Source: Sphingomonas sp. IC081 (GTDB lineage Bacteria; Pseudomonadota; Alphaproteobacteria; Sphingomonadales; Sphingomonadaceae). From it: DNA of 64,000 nt. The translations under genes were made by a program, and so were the position numbers. The notes below the pieces were generated by a model, which was not told the origin of the DNA, did not search any database, and worked only from the letters and a program-made list of their open reading frames with translations. Location of the stretch: positions 3,421,001 to 3,485,000 of the forward strand of contig NZ_CP029761.1 in NCBI RefSeq assembly GCF_006874585.1, read 5' to 3'. This document shows positions 1-8,589 of this stretch, one piece after another; position 1 is the first letter of the stretch; each line of letters starts with the position of its first letter.

Positions 1-2216
1 TCACCGAATCGCCGAATGTGCCGGAACTGGTCGGCGCCTATGCGGTGATCTGGACAACCACCCCGTGGACGATCCCGACCAACCAGGCGCTCGCCTACGG
101 GCCTGAGGTAAGCTACGAGATCGTCGAATTTGACGGCCGTCGTTTTGTTGTTGCCTCCGATCTCCAAGCCGCATCCATGCGCCGTTGGGGTTATGATCCT
201 GAAAGCGGTAATGGCCGTTCGCTGGGTCAATATCTCGGCAAGGATCTCTTCGCAGGAACTCTCGCCCGTCACCCGATGCACGCGCTGGGCGGCTTCTTCG
301 CCGAGCCGCGTCCGCTGCTCGCGGGCGATTTCGTCACCACCGAGAGCGGCACCGGCCTCGTCCACATGGCGCCCGACCATGGCGAGGACGACTTCCTGCT
401 CTGCAAGGCCAACGGCATCGGCCCCAAGTTCGTGGTCGAGGCCGACGGCAAGTACCGCGAGGACTGGGGCTGGCTGGGCGGTCAAGGCTCGGTCATCAAT
501 CCCAAGTTCAATGCCCCCGACGGCCCGATCTGTGCGGACCTCAAGGAAGCAGGCGCACTGCTGGCGGCTTCGGCCGACTACAAGCACTCCTACCCGCACT
601 CGTGGCGCTCCAAGGCCAAGGTGATCTTCCGCTGCACCCCGCAGTGGTTCGTGCCCATGGACAAGGTGCTCGGCCACCTGCCCTCGACCACCCGCGCCGA
701 ACGCCGCTGGGAAGGCGAGGGCGGCGCCATCGATCCGCAGGACGAAACCGCCGAAGCCTCGCCGACGCTGCGCCAGGCCGCGCTGGACGCCATCGCCGAG
801 ACGCGCTTCGTCCCCGAAAAGGGCCGCAACCGCATCGGCGCCATGGTCGAAGGCCGCCCGGACTGGGTGCTCTCACGCCAGCGCGCCTGGGGCGTGCCGA
901 TCACCCTGTTCGTGAACCGCAAGAGCGGCGAATACCTCGTCGATGCCGAAGTGAACGCGCGCATCATCGCCGCCATCCGCGAGATCGGCGTCGATGCCTG
1001 GTCGGACGCGCGCGCGCAGGAATACCTCGGCGACACCTATAGCGCCGATGACTACGAGCGCGTGGTCGACATTCTCGACGTCTGGTTCGATTCCGGCTCG
1101 ACCCACGCCTTCGTGCTCGAATCCGGCCGCTGGCCCGAACTGGTGCCCGCCGAGGATCACGTCGGCCCGACTGCCGACCTCTACCTCGAAGGCAGCGACC
1201 AGCATCGCGGCTGGTTCCAGTCCTCGCTGCTCGAAAGCTGTGCCACGCGCGGCCATGCGCCCTACAAGGCGGTGCTGACCCACGGCTTCACGATGGACGC
1301 CAAGGGCTTCAAGATGTCGAAGTCGCTCGGCAACACCATCAGCCCGATCAAGGTGATGGAAACCAACGGCGCCGACATCATCCGTCTCTGGGCGCTCTCG
1401 GTCGACTATACCGAGGATCACCGCATCGGTGACGAGATCCTGAAGGGCGTGGCCGACCAGTACCGCAAGCTGCGCAACACCATGCGTTACCTGCTGGGCG
1501 CGCTCGACGGCTTCTCGGACGACGAGAAGCTGCCGGTCGAAGAGATGCCCGAGCTGGAGCGCTACGTGCTCTCGCTGCTGGCGGGCGTCGATGCCACGCT
1601 GCGCCAGGCGGTCGCGGACTTCGACTTCAATACCTACGTGCGCACCCTGCTGGACTTCTGCAACGAAGACCTCTCGGCCTTCTTCTTCGACATCCGCAAG
1701 GACTGCCTCTACTGCGACGCGCCGTCGGACCCGAAGCGCCGCGCCTATCGCACCGTGCTGGACACGCTGTTCCACGCGCTGGTGCGTTATGCCGCGCCGG
1801 TCACCGTCTTCACCGCCGAGGAAGTCTGGCAGAGCCGCTTCCCGGGCAGCGACAGCGTGCACCTGCTCGAATGGCCGGAAGTTCCCGCCGTGGAAGCGGA
1901 CGCCGCCCGCTGGGCAGACCTGCGCGCCCTGCGCGTGAAGGTGACGGAAGCCATCGAACCGCTGCGCCGCGAGAAGATCGTCGGCTCCAGCCTTGCCGCG
2001 ACCGTGACTGTTCCCGCGAATGCTCCGGAAGGCGACCTCGCCGAACTGTTCATCACCGCGAAAGTCGAGCGCGGGCAGGGCGATGAGGTGACTGTCTCGC
2101 CCTCCACCGACCACAAGTGCGGCCGCTGCTGGCGCCACCTTCCCGAGGTTTCGGAAGACGGCGCCCTGTGCGGGCGCTGCGACGACGTGGTCGGCGCGCT
2201 GGAGACGCCCGCATGA
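1..2216 (+). CDS. ileS: isoleucyl-tRNA synthetase, C-terminal part (5' end outside window)
   Basis: Charges tRNA-Ile with isoleucine in the cytoplasm. The frame is open from base 3, so the start codon and the N-terminal HIGH region lie upstream of the window. Visible are the WTTTPWTIP segment of the editing region near the left edge, the class I KMSKS loop encoded at 1311-1325, the anticodon-binding helical region, and a C-terminal zinc finger made of two CxxC pairs (codons at 2118-2129 and 2169-2180). The stop overlaps the start of lspA as ATGA, so the two are probably translationally coupled. The ileS-lspA order is common in Proteobacteria. Identity is secure. Confidence 0.97.
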   Translation, partial: TESPNVPELVGAYAVIWTTTPWTIPTNQALAYGPEVSYEIVEFDGRRFVVASDLQAASMRRWGYDPESGNGRSLGQYLGKDLFAGTLARHPMHALGGFFAEPRPLLAGDFVTTESGTGLVHMAPDHGEDDFLLCKANGIGPKFVVEADGKYREDWGWLGGQGSVINPKFNAPDGPICADLKEAGALLAASADYKHSYPHSWRSKAKVIFRCTPQWFVPMDKVLGHLPSTTRAERRWEGEGGAIDPQDETAEASPTLRQAALDAIAETRFVPEKGRNRIGAMVEGRPDWVLSRQRAWGVPITLFVNRKSGEYLVDAEVNARIIAAIREIGVDAWSDARAQEYLGDTYSADDYERVVDILDVWFDSGSTHAFVLESGRWPELVPAEDHVGPTADLYLEGSDQHRGWFQSSLLESCATRGHAPYKAVLTHGFTMDAKGFKMSKSLGNTISPIKVMETNGADIIRLWALSVDYTEDHRIGDEILKGVADQYRKLRNTMRYLLGALDGFSDDEKLPVEEMPELERYVLSLLAGVDATLRQAVADFDFNTYVRTLLDFCNEDLSAFFFDIRKDCLYCDAPSDPKRRAYRTVLDTLFHALVRYAAPVTVFTAEEVWQSRFPGSDSVHLLEWPEVPAVEADAARWADLRALRVKVTEAIEPLRREKIVGSSLAATVTVPANAPEGDLAELFITAKVERGQGDEVTVSPSTDHKCGRCWRHLPEVSEDGALCGRCDDVVGALETPA

Positions 2217-2749
2217 ACCTGTGGCGCAACCGCCTGATCGGGCTGCTGGTCGCGGCTGCGGTCTTTGTGGTCGACCAGGCGGTGAAGCTGTGGATGATCG
2301 GCAACCTCAAGACCCTGCCCACGGTGGAACGGGTGATCGAGATCCTGCCGATCTTCAACTTCCGCTGGACCGAGAACTACGGCGTCTCGCTCGGCCTGTT
2401 CACCGCCGGCTCGCCCGAGGGCCGCTGGGCGCTTGTCGCCATGACCGGCCTGATCGCCATCTTTGTGCTGGTCTGGCTGCTGCGCGAACGCAAGATGGCG
2501 GAAATCGCCGCACTTTCGCTGGTTCTGGGCGGCGCGCTGGGCAATATCCGCGACCGTTTCAGCTACGGTTATGTCGTCGACTATGCCGACCTGCACTTCG
2601 GCGAGTTCCGTCCTTTCCTCGTTTTCAACATCGCGGATGCCGCCATCACCATCGGCGTCCTGATTATCCTTGCCCGTTCACTGCTTTCGCGCGACAAGCC
2701 GGACACGAACGGCGGTCACGACACGGCTGATGCCGCCCCGGAGATTTGA
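2213..2749 (+). CDS. lspA: lipoprotein signal peptidase (signal peptidase II)
   Basis: Inner-membrane aspartyl protease that cleaves the signal peptide of diacylglyceryl-modified prolipoproteins. The 178-residue product has four hydrophobic segments and the family signature: GGALGNIRDR, then GYVVDY (Asp123) and FNIADAA (Asp142). These two aspartates match the known catalytic dyad. The ATG at 2213 overlaps the ileS stop; a longer frame running into ileS has no family support. A lipoprotein gene follows directly, so enzyme and a substrate are neighbours. Confidence 0.96.
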   Translation: MNLWRNRLIGLLVAAAVFVVDQAVKLWMIGNLKTLPTVERVIEILPIFNFRWTENYGVSLGLFTAGSPEGRWALVAMTGLIAIFVLVWLLRERKMAEIAALSLVLGGALGNIRDRFSYGYVVDYADLHFGEFRPFLVFNIADAAITIGVLIILARSLLSRDKPDTNGGHDTADAAPEI

Positions 2750-2753
2750 GTTG

Positions 2754-3170
2754 ATGCCCATGAAGAAGACCGGAGCCCTGATCCTCGTCGCCGCCGGTGC
2801 GGCGCTCGTGTCCGGCTGCGGAACCACCAGCATGTTCAATCACGCCGGTCCCGACGAATTCGCCGTCCAGCGCCAGACGCCGCTGGTCGTGCCGCCCGAT
2901 TTCGCGCTGACCCCGCCCAAGGAAGGCCAGCCGCGCCCGAGCGACGACACCATCCAGCAGCAGACGCTCGATGCCCTGTTCGGCGGTCCGCAGGCCCGCA
3001 GCGATGTCGAGAAGACGACGCTGAACCTTGCCGGCCCCGCCGATCCCGCGATCCGCTCGACCGTGGGCGATCCGGGCACCTACACCGTCGCCAAGGGCCA
3101 GGTGACCCGCGCGATCCTCGCCGCCCCCGAAGGCGACGGCCAGAGCGCGCAGACCGCCATCGGCGGCTGA
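2754..3170 (+). CDS. DUF3035-type lipoprotein
   Basis: Predicted 138-residue lipoprotein. A short positively charged N-terminus (MKK) is followed by a hydrophobic stretch and a lipobox ending VSGC, so the mature protein would start at a lipidated cysteine. The rest is polar, with proline-rich pieces (VVPPDF, LTPP), like the alphaproteobacterial DUF3035 family that follows lspA. The ATG at 2754 is preferred over the one at 2760 because GGAG sits about 8 bases before it. It lies 4 bp after lspA and ends just before a strong bidirectional terminator. Function unknown. Confidence 0.8.
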   Translation: MPMKKTGALILVAAGAALVSGCGTTSMFNHAGPDEFAVQRQTPLVVPPDFALTPPKEGQPRPSDDTIQQQTLDALFGGPQARSDVEKTTLNLAGPADPAIRSTVGDPGTYTVAKGQVTRAILAAPEGDGQSAQTAIGG

Positions 3171-3180
3171 GGTTCTCGAA

Positions 3181-3239
3181 CCCCGATACGAAAAGAGCCG
3201 GAAAGCGAACCCCGCTTTCCGGCTCTTTTCGTATCGGGG
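3181..3239. terminator. 27-bp perfect inverted repeat, bidirectional terminator
   Basis: Arms 3181-3207 and 3213-3239 are exact reverse complements with a 5-base loop (aaccc). The stem carries GAAAAGAGCCGG/CCGGCTCTTTTC, so each strand gives a GC-rich stem with a T-rich flank. It lies between the convergent lipoprotein gene and the CorC-type gene and can serve both. Confidence 0.85.
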
Positions 3240-3275
3240 TGCGCGGCTTCCAACCCTGCGGATCCCCCGCTCGGA

Positions 3276-4610
3276 TCAGCCTTCGCCGGCCACTCCGTCC
3301 TCTCCCGCCTCGTCGTCGATCCGCTCCACCAACAGCTTGTCGATCTTGAGGCCGTCCATGTCGACCACCTCGAAGCGCCAGCCCTGCTCGGTGAAGTGCT
3401 CGCCCTCCTTGGGCACTTTCTTGAGCACCGCCAGCACGAAACCCGCCGCCGTCGCAAATTCGCGGTCGTCGGGCAGGGTGACGCCGAGCCGGTCGGCCAG
3501 CCCGTCGGCCGGCATCAGGCCCGAGACCAGCAGCGAACCATCCTCGCGCGCGACCAGCAGCGGGCCATCGCCTTCGTCCTGGTGGCTCACGAAGCTGCCC
3601 GCCAGGGCCTCCAGCATGTCGGAAGTGGTGACGATGCCTTCGAGGTGGCCGTACTCGTCGTGGACCACCGCCATCGGAACTTCGGACTGCTGCAGCTTGC
3701 GCAGCGCATCCATCGCATCGAGCTGGTCCGGGATCACCTCGACCTTCTTCATCAAGGCCGCGATCTCGACCGGGCGCCCTGCCACCAGCGCGGCAAGCAC
3801 TTCGCGCAGCTTGAGGATGCCGAGAACCGTATCGGGCGCGCTTTCCCGCGCGACCGGCAGCAGCGAGTGCGGCGAGGATTCGATCTTGGCGCGCAGAGTC
3901 TCGATGTCGGCATCGATGTCGATCCAGTCGACCTGGTTGCGCGGGGTCATCACCTCGCGCACCGGGCGGTCGGCCAGACGCATCACGCCGGTCATGATCG
4001 CGCGGTCTTCCTCCTCGATCACCCCGGAACGGGTGGCCTCGGCAAAGATCATCTGGAGTTCTTCCGCGGTGATCTGCTCGTCACCGCCGCGGCGCACGCC
4101 GATCAGGCGCAGGATCAGGCCCGAGGAGCGATCCAGCAACCAGACGAACGGCGCCATCGCCTTGGACAGCCAGATCATCGGCTGCGCCATGACCAGCGCC
4201 ACCGCTTCCGCCGAACGCAGCGCCAGTTGCTTGGGCACCAGTTCGCCGACAACGAGGCTGGCGTACGTCGTCACGATGATGACCAGCGTGAAGGCGCTCT
4301 CGTGCGAGAAGCGCGCGGGCACGCCCCAGGCTTCGAGCCGCTCGGACACCGGCTGCTCCATGCTGGCACCCGAATAGGCGCCGGCGATGATGCCGATCAG
4401 GGTAATGCCGATCTGCACGGTGCTGAGGAACTTGCCGGGGTCCGCCGCCAGGTCGAGCGCGGTCTTCGCGGCCCGGCTACCCTTGTCGGCGGATATCTTC
4501 AGACGCGCCGCGCGCGCCGAGACAATGGCCAGTTCGGACATGGAGAACAGGCCATTGATCAGGATCAGGCCGGCGATGATGAGGAGGTCAGTCCAGGGAA
4601 AGGGCGTCAC
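3276..4610 (-). CDS. CorC/HlyC-type transporter-associated protein (DUF21 + CBS pair)
   Basis: A 444-residue membrane protein. It has an N-terminal hydrophobic DUF21 domain (about residues 5-190; early segment LLIIAGLILINGLFSMSE), a CBS pair (about 210-330; VMTPRNQVDWID, GIVTTSDMLEAL) and a C-terminal CorC_HlyC domain (about 345-435; DGSLLVSG, EGEHF). Family members are linked to Mg2+/Co2+ efflux or resistance, and CBS pairs usually bind adenine nucleotides. Translation appears to start at a GTG (4608-4610). It is convergent with the lspA operon and shares its terminator. Substrate cannot be read from sequence. Confidence 0.88.
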   Translation of the reverse strand: MTPFPWTDLLIIAGLILINGLFSMSELAIVSARAARLKISADKGSRAAKTALDLAADPGKFLSTVQIGITLIGIIAGAYSGASMEQPVSERLEAWGVPARFSHESAFTLVIIVTTYASLVVGELVPKQLALRSAEAVALVMAQPMIWLSKAMAPFVWLLDRSSGLILRLIGVRRGGDEQITAEELQMIFAEATRSGVIEEEDRAIMTGVMRLADRPVREVMTPRNQVDWIDIDADIETLRAKIESSPHSLLPVARESAPDTVLGILKLREVLAALVAGRPVEIAALMKKVEVIPDQLDAMDALRKLQQSEVPMAVVHDEYGHLEGIVTTSDMLEALAGSFVSHQDEGDGPLLVAREDGSLLVSGLMPADGLADRLGVTLPDDREFATAAGFVLAVLKKVPKEGEHFTEQGWRFEVVDMDGLKIDKLLVERIDDEAGEDGVAGEG

Positions 4611-4787
4611 AATGAAACCGCGCTAGCAGAAATAGCGGCCGGTGCGAAGAGCATGTTGCAAATGCAGCATTCCGTCACACACCGGAAACACCAACGGGCA
4701 ATGCAGCCAAGATGCTGATTACAACGGCTTGCACGGGAACTCGCGGGCATCCCACTCGTTCCTGCGGGATTATCCATATGCTATTCA

Positions 4788-4803
4788 TGTGCACGACTGC
4801 ACA
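4788..4803. promoter_or_regulatory. small palindrome upstream of the OmpA-family gene
   Basis: TGTGCA-CGAC-TGCACA, a 6-bp inverted repeat centred about 45 bp before the ATG at 4841. Position and symmetry fit an operator or leader hairpin. No regulator can be assigned. Confidence 0.3.
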
Positions 4804-4840
4804 TAGTCGCCGGAAGAACTCGCTGAGGAAGGGCAAGAAT

Positions 4841-5515
4841 ATGATGAAATCCCGCCTGCTGACGTCGGCTGTCGCCGCGATCTCGCTCGTGGCCGTCTCG
4901 GGCTGCGTCACCGATCCCAATACCGGCGAAAAGAAGGCCTCGCGCACCGCGATCGGCGCGGGCGCGGGCGCGGGCCTGGGCTATCTGCTGGGCAGCGTGA
5001 TCGGCGGCCGCAGCGCCCGCATCGTCGGCGCCGGCATCGGCGGCGTGGCCGGTGCGGTGGTCGGCAACCAGATGGACAAGCAGATCAAGGAACTGAAGGA
5101 ACAGACCGCCGGTTCAGGCATCGACGTGACCCAGGAAGGCGACGGCATCCTCGTCAACCTGCCGGACGTGACCTTCGGCTTCAACTCCACCGAGATCACC
5201 CCCTCGTTCCAGCAGGCGCTGAACAAGGTGGCGGATTCGATGAAGCAGTATCCGAACAGCCTGATCGACGTCTACGGCCATACCGATTCGGTGGGCTCGG
5301 ACGCCTACAACCTCGACCTCTCGAAGCGCCGCGCCGATTCGGTGGCCCGCTACCTGATCATGCAGGGCGTCTCCTCGGCCCGCATCCAGACGCAGGGCAT
5401 GGGCAAGAACTACCCGGTCGCCGACAACGGCACCGAGGAAGGCCGCGCCAAGAACCGCCGCGTCGAGATCAAGATCACCCCGGTCACCACCGACCAGGCC
5501 CAGGCCGCGCACTGA
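4841..5515 (+). CDS. OmpA-family outer-membrane lipoprotein with glycine zipper
   Basis: A 224-residue peptidoglycan-associated lipoprotein. The signal peptide ends in a lipobox (VSGC). Next come a Gly/Ala-rich glycine-zipper segment (about 36-75; GAGAGAGLGYLLG) and a C-terminal OmpA domain (about 110-215) with the peptidoglycan-binding pattern GHTDSVGSDAYNLDLS and RRVEI. It resembles YiaD/OmpA-like lipoproteins. The start at 4841 follows AGGAAGGG by 8 bases, and a second in-frame ATG is adjacent. It is monocistronic, with its own terminator. Confidence 0.9.
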   Translation: MMKSRLLTSAVAAISLVAVSGCVTDPNTGEKKASRTAIGAGAGAGLGYLLGSVIGGRSARIVGAGIGGVAGAVVGNQMDKQIKELKEQTAGSGIDVTQEGDGILVNLPDVTFGFNSTEITPSFQQALNKVADSMKQYPNSLIDVYGHTDSVGSDAYNLDLSKRRADSVARYLIMQGVSSARIQTQGMGKNYPVADNGTEEGRAKNRRVEIKITPVTTDQAQAAH

Positions 5516-5560
5516 CGGCGCACTGGCCGCGCACTGGCCGCGAAAAAGCAACATCGGGAA

Positions 5561-5590
5561 GGGGCCGGACACGCAGTCCGGCCCCTTTTT
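5561..5590 (+). terminator. intrinsic terminator after the OmpA-family gene
   Basis: Perfect 10-bp stem GGGGCCGGAC / GTCCGGCCCC (5561-5570, 5576-5585) with a 5-base loop followed by five T (5586-5590). Confidence 0.92.
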
Positions 5591-5671
5591 CCTGTGTCGG
5601 GCGGGCAAAGCATCCCGGCAGCGCCCGAGCAATCTCGACATTGCGCTCCGAACGCGCGAAAGACCGGCGCC

Positions 5672-6532
5672 ATGACCAGCTTCGCGATCCCCGGTTTCGA
5701 CCTCGCCGCCTTTGTCGATGCAACCCTGGCCGAGGATCTCGGCATGGGCTTTCCCGGCGGCGGCCACGATGTCACCAGCGAAAGCGTGATCGCGGCCGAG
5801 ACCCGGTTTTCCGGGGTGATGGATTCGCGCGATGCGATCACCGTTGCCGGCCTGCCGATCGCCGCCGCCTTCTTCCGCAGCCTCGATCCGGTGATGGAGA
5901 TCGAGATCCTGGTCGAGGAAGGCGCAAGCGTCGCCCCCGGCACCAAGCTGATGCGCCTCACCGGCAATGCCCGCGCCATGCTCACGGGCGAGCGCTCCGC
6001 GCTCAATACCGTGCAGCACCTCTCCGGCATCGCCACGATGACACGGGCCTACGTCGATGCGATGGAGGGCCGCGCCACCCTGCTGGATACCCGCAAGACC
6101 ATTCCCGGCCTGCGCCACCTCGAAAAGTACGCGACCCGCATGGGCGGGGCCAAGAATCACCGGATGGGCCTGTGGGATGCGGCCATGATCAAGGACAACC
6201 ACGTTCTTGTCGCCGGCGGCGTCGGCCCGGCCGTGGCGCGCGCCAGGGCGGCGGGCGTTGCCCAGATCATCTGCGAAGTCGATCACCTCGACCAGATCGA
6301 ACCCGCCATCGCGGCGGGCGCACATCACCTGCTGCTCGACAACATGGGGCCGGACATGCTGCGCGAGGCGGTGGCGCTGGTGAATGGCCGGGTGCCCACC
6401 GAAGCCTCGGGCGGCGTCCATCTCGCCACCATCGGCGCCATCGCCGCTTCGGGGGTGACCTTCGTCTCGGTCGGCCGCCTCACCCAGAGCGCCCCGGCGG
6501 CGGACATCGGGCTGGACTTCACCCCGCTCTAA
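5672..6532 (+). CDS. nadC: nicotinate-nucleotide pyrophosphorylase (carboxylating)
   Basis: Quinolinate phosphoribosyltransferase: quinolinate + PRPP to nicotinate mononucleotide in de novo NAD synthesis. The 286-residue length fits the family. Motifs seen are ERSALNTVQHLSG, TRKTIPGLRHLEKYA, GGAKNHRMGL and MIKDNH, with the C-terminal substrate/phosphate site ASGGV. The start at 5672 is the first ATG giving a family-like N-terminus. It is convergent with tadA, 7 bp away. nadA and nadB are not in the window. Confidence 0.96.
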   Translation: MTSFAIPGFDLAAFVDATLAEDLGMGFPGGGHDVTSESVIAAETRFSGVMDSRDAITVAGLPIAAAFFRSLDPVMEIEILVEEGASVAPGTKLMRLTGNARAMLTGERSALNTVQHLSGIATMTRAYVDAMEGRATLLDTRKTIPGLRHLEKYATRMGGAKNHRMGLWDAAMIKDNHVLVAGGVGPAVARARAAGVAQIICEVDHLDQIEPAIAAGAHHLLLDNMGPDMLREAVALVNGRVPTEASGGVHLATIGAIAASGVTFVSVGRLTQSAPAADIGLDFTPL

Positions 6533-6539
6533 GCCGGCC

Positions 6540-6995
6540 TCAGCGCCGCGCCCTGAAGAAGCTGCGGAGCATCTGCGCGGCTTCGCTTTCGCCGATCCCG
6601 GCGTAGACCTCGGGCCGGTGCAGGCACTGGTCATGCTCGAACACCCGCGCGCCATGCTCGACCGCGCCGCCCTTGGGGTCCGATGCGCCGTAATAGAGCC
6701 GCGCGATGCGCGCGTGGGAGATCGCGCCCGCACACATCGCGCAAGGTTCCAGCGTCACCCAGAGCTCGCAGCCTTCGAGTCGCTCATTGCCGAGAATCGC
6801 CGCCGCCGCGCGAATCGCCTCGATCTCGGCATGGCTGGTGGGGTCGTGCCGCTCGCGTGGGCCGTTGCGCGCAGCGGCGATCACCGTGCCGTCCTTCACC
6901 ACCACGGCACCGATAGGCACTTCGCCGCAGTCCGCGGCTTCCCGCGCTTGCGCGAGGGCGAGTTGCATGTATGGGGGGAGCGGCCATCGGGTCAT
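6540..6995 (-). CDS. tadA: tRNA(adenine34) deaminase
   Basis: Converts A34 of tRNA-Arg(ACG) to inosine. The 151-residue protein has the cytidine-deaminase-fold zinc site: HAE (His55, catalytic Glu57) and PCAMC (Cys85, Cys88), followed by ARIARLYYGASDPKGGA typical of TadA rather than guanine deaminase. The ATG at 6995 (MTRWPL) is preferred over a TTG two codons upstream. It faces rpmB divergently across about 115 bp. Confidence 0.94.
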   Translation of the reverse strand: MTRWPLPPYMQLALAQAREAADCGEVPIGAVVVKDGTVIAAARNGPRERHDPTSHAEIEAIRAAAAILGNERLEGCELWVTLEPCAMCAGAISHARIARLYYGASDPKGGAVEHGARVFEHDQCLHRPEVYAGIGESEAAQMLRSFFRARR

Positions 6996-7111
6996 TCCCA
7001 AGCGCTAGCGGCTGAAAAAGCTGTGTGCAACTTGACCATCGCGGGGGGAATCGCTAAGGGCGCGCCTTCCCGTACTTAACGGCAACAGATTTTTTCGAGC
7101 GAGAGTTAGAC

Positions 7112-7396
7112 ATGTCCCGCATCTGCGAACTGACCGGCAAGGGCCGCCAGGTCGGCTGCAACGTCAGCCACGCCAACAACAAGACCAAGCGCGTCTTCCT
7201 TCCCAACCTGCAGAACGTCACGCTTCTGTCGGACGGCCTGGAGCGCAGCTTCAAGTTCCGCGTTTCGACCCACGGCCTGCGCTCGGTCGAGCACAACGGT
7301 GGCCTCGACAACTGGCTGCTCAAGGCTGCCGACGCCAAGCTCAGCACGCGCGCCCTCAAGGTGAAGCGCGAGCTCAAGAAGAAGCTGGCCGCCTGA
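7112..7396 (+). CDS. rpmB: 50S ribosomal protein L28
   Basis: Large-subunit ribosomal protein. The 94-residue product begins [11 protein letters not shown] and contains [11 protein letters not shown] and the basic tail [11 protein letters not shown], the L28 pattern of Alphaproteobacteria. It is monocistronic, with a UUCG-capped terminator directly downstream. Confidence 0.97.
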   Translation: MSRICELTGKGRQVGCNVSHANNKTKRVFLPNLQNVTLLSDGLERSFKFRVSTHGLRSVEHNGGLDNWLLKAADAKLSTRALKVKRELKKKLAA

Positions 7397-7402
7397 TTCT
7401 CG

Positions 7403-7429
7403 CACGCTTCCTTCGGGAAGCGTGATTTT
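7403..7429 (+). terminator. rpmB terminator with UUCG tetraloop
   Basis: Nine-base stem CACGCTTCC / GGAAGCGTG (7403-7411, 7416-7424) closed by C(TTCG)G, followed by ATTTT. Confidence 0.82.
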
Positions 7430-7430
7430 C

Positions 7431-7487
7431 AGGACATGCAACAAGGGCGTGCAGGCATTAGGCCATGCGCGCCTTTTTGCATGTCCT
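7431..7487. repeat. inverted repeat between rpmB and the esterase-like gene
   Basis: AGGACATGCAA (7431-7441) and TTGCATGTCCT (7477-7487) are exact reverse complements. The intervening segment has imperfect internal pairing (GGCGTGC with GCGCGCC) and ends in TTTTT. It lies right after the rpmB hairpin. It may be a second terminator serving the leftward gene. Confidence 0.5.
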
Positions 7488-7530
7488 GATTCCGGACAGT
7501 GCCCTTCCGAGCAGCTTCAACCTGCTGGCC

Positions 7531-8544
7531 CTAAGGCAAATCCGCCGGATCGACACGCATCTTCCAGAGCAGCGTGCGCTGGAGCGGTGAATAGTTGTCA
7601 TCGGAGATCACCCAGACGGTCAACTGGCCATCGGCGCGCGGCACCACCGCCAGCCCCTCGAAATTGTCGACCGGGAGGTCCGAGGACAGCTGCGCCACTT
7701 CCGTGACCCGCCAGGGTTGGCCGGCACGAATCGCCTTGGGATCGCCAATGGCGATGCGTCCGGAAAAGCGCTGGGGCATAGGCCATATCAGCCGCCGCAT
7801 CAGCACGAGCAGACGCCCGTCGGGCAGTTGCACCATGTCGGTGGGGCTGAAGCCAGCCGGTCCGTCGAACGTGAATTGCTGCACGCGCGCGTTTTCAGTG
7901 GGATCTCCGGCAAAAACGACGGCGGGGTGGAGCCGGTCACTCCAGCCCGCAAATCCCTCACGCAGCAGGACGAATCGACCGTCAGCCAGACGGGTCATCG
8001 CCTCCGGCCCGGTGTTCACGCCCCAATCACGCATCGATGGAGGGCTGACCCGCCGTTCGACGTGCAGGTCCGCCACATCGAGTCCGGGAGTCATCCGGAA
8101 GATCGCATTGCGCCCTTCGAGCCCCAGCCAGATCGTGCCGGAAGCATCCTGCGTGGCCGACTCGACGTCGCGCGACGATTTCGAATCGTCATCGGAAAGC
8201 GGCAATTCCCCGATTCCGCTGTTCACTTGCGGTTCGCCGGGCGCCCGAAAACGCAGGTAATTGCCCGAATCGCTGAGTGCCAGAAACTCTCCGCCCGGGC
8301 GGATCAGCAGAGCCGAATAGCTGCCGAAACGACGGGTTCGACTGCGCAATTCCCAGATTCGTTCGAGATGGAACGGCCCCAGATGCGCCGCCATCCGATC
8401 GGGCGAGGGAAGGGCAACGGGTGCGAACCCGAGTTCGAACGTGTCCCTCAGGGCCGGGATCGGCGTACGCGCCCAGGTCAGCGGCAGAAGCGCCAGCACG
8501 GCGGAGAGGGCGATGACGCGGCGCACAAGAAACGGGATAGGCAA
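7531..8544 (-). CDS. esterase-like / phytase-family secreted protein
   Basis: About 337 residues, with an N-terminal hydrophobic segment (IALSAVLALLPLTWA) typical of a Sec signal. The body resembles the esterase-like activity of phytase family: a beta-propeller fold with SYSALLIRPGGEFLALSDSG, DVESATQDASGTIWLGLEG, GPEAMTRLADGRFVLL and DNFEGLAVV. A periplasmic phosphoesterase or sugar-binding role is only inferred. The start is uncertain: the frame opens with TTG at 8544, there is no in-frame ATG, and a GTG six codons in is an alternative. It is last in the leftward xseA-DUF2093-M23 run. Confidence 0.72.
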   Translation of the reverse strand: MPIPFLVRRVIALSAVLALLPLTWARTPIPALRDTFELGFAPVALPSPDRMAAHLGPFHLERIWELRSRTRRFGSYSALLIRPGGEFLALSDSGNYLRFRAPGEPQVNSGIGELPLSDDDSKSSRDVESATQDASGTIWLGLEGRNAIFRMTPGLDVADLHVERRVSPPSMRDWGVNTGPEAMTRLADGRFVLLREGFAGWSDRLHPAVVFAGDPTENARVQQFTFDGPAGFSPTDMVQLPDGRLLVLMRRLIWPMPQRFSGRIAIGDPKAIRAGQPWRVTEVAQLSSDLPVDNFEGLAVVPRADGQLTVWVISDDNYSPLQRTLLWKMRVDPADLP

Positions 8545-8589
8545 TCGTGCCCGGGCCGCAAGCAGCTTTGTGCAATTATCCCGCGCAAA

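Noticed and set aside
873..2138. 421-codon minus-strand frame antisense to ileS
   Set aside because: Same reason: shadow of a conserved gene, composition typical of GC-rich antisense frames.
3396..4718. 440-codon plus-strand frame antisense to the CorC-type gene
   Set aside because: His/Gln/Arg-rich antisense shadow; the minus strand has clear DUF21 and CBS domains.
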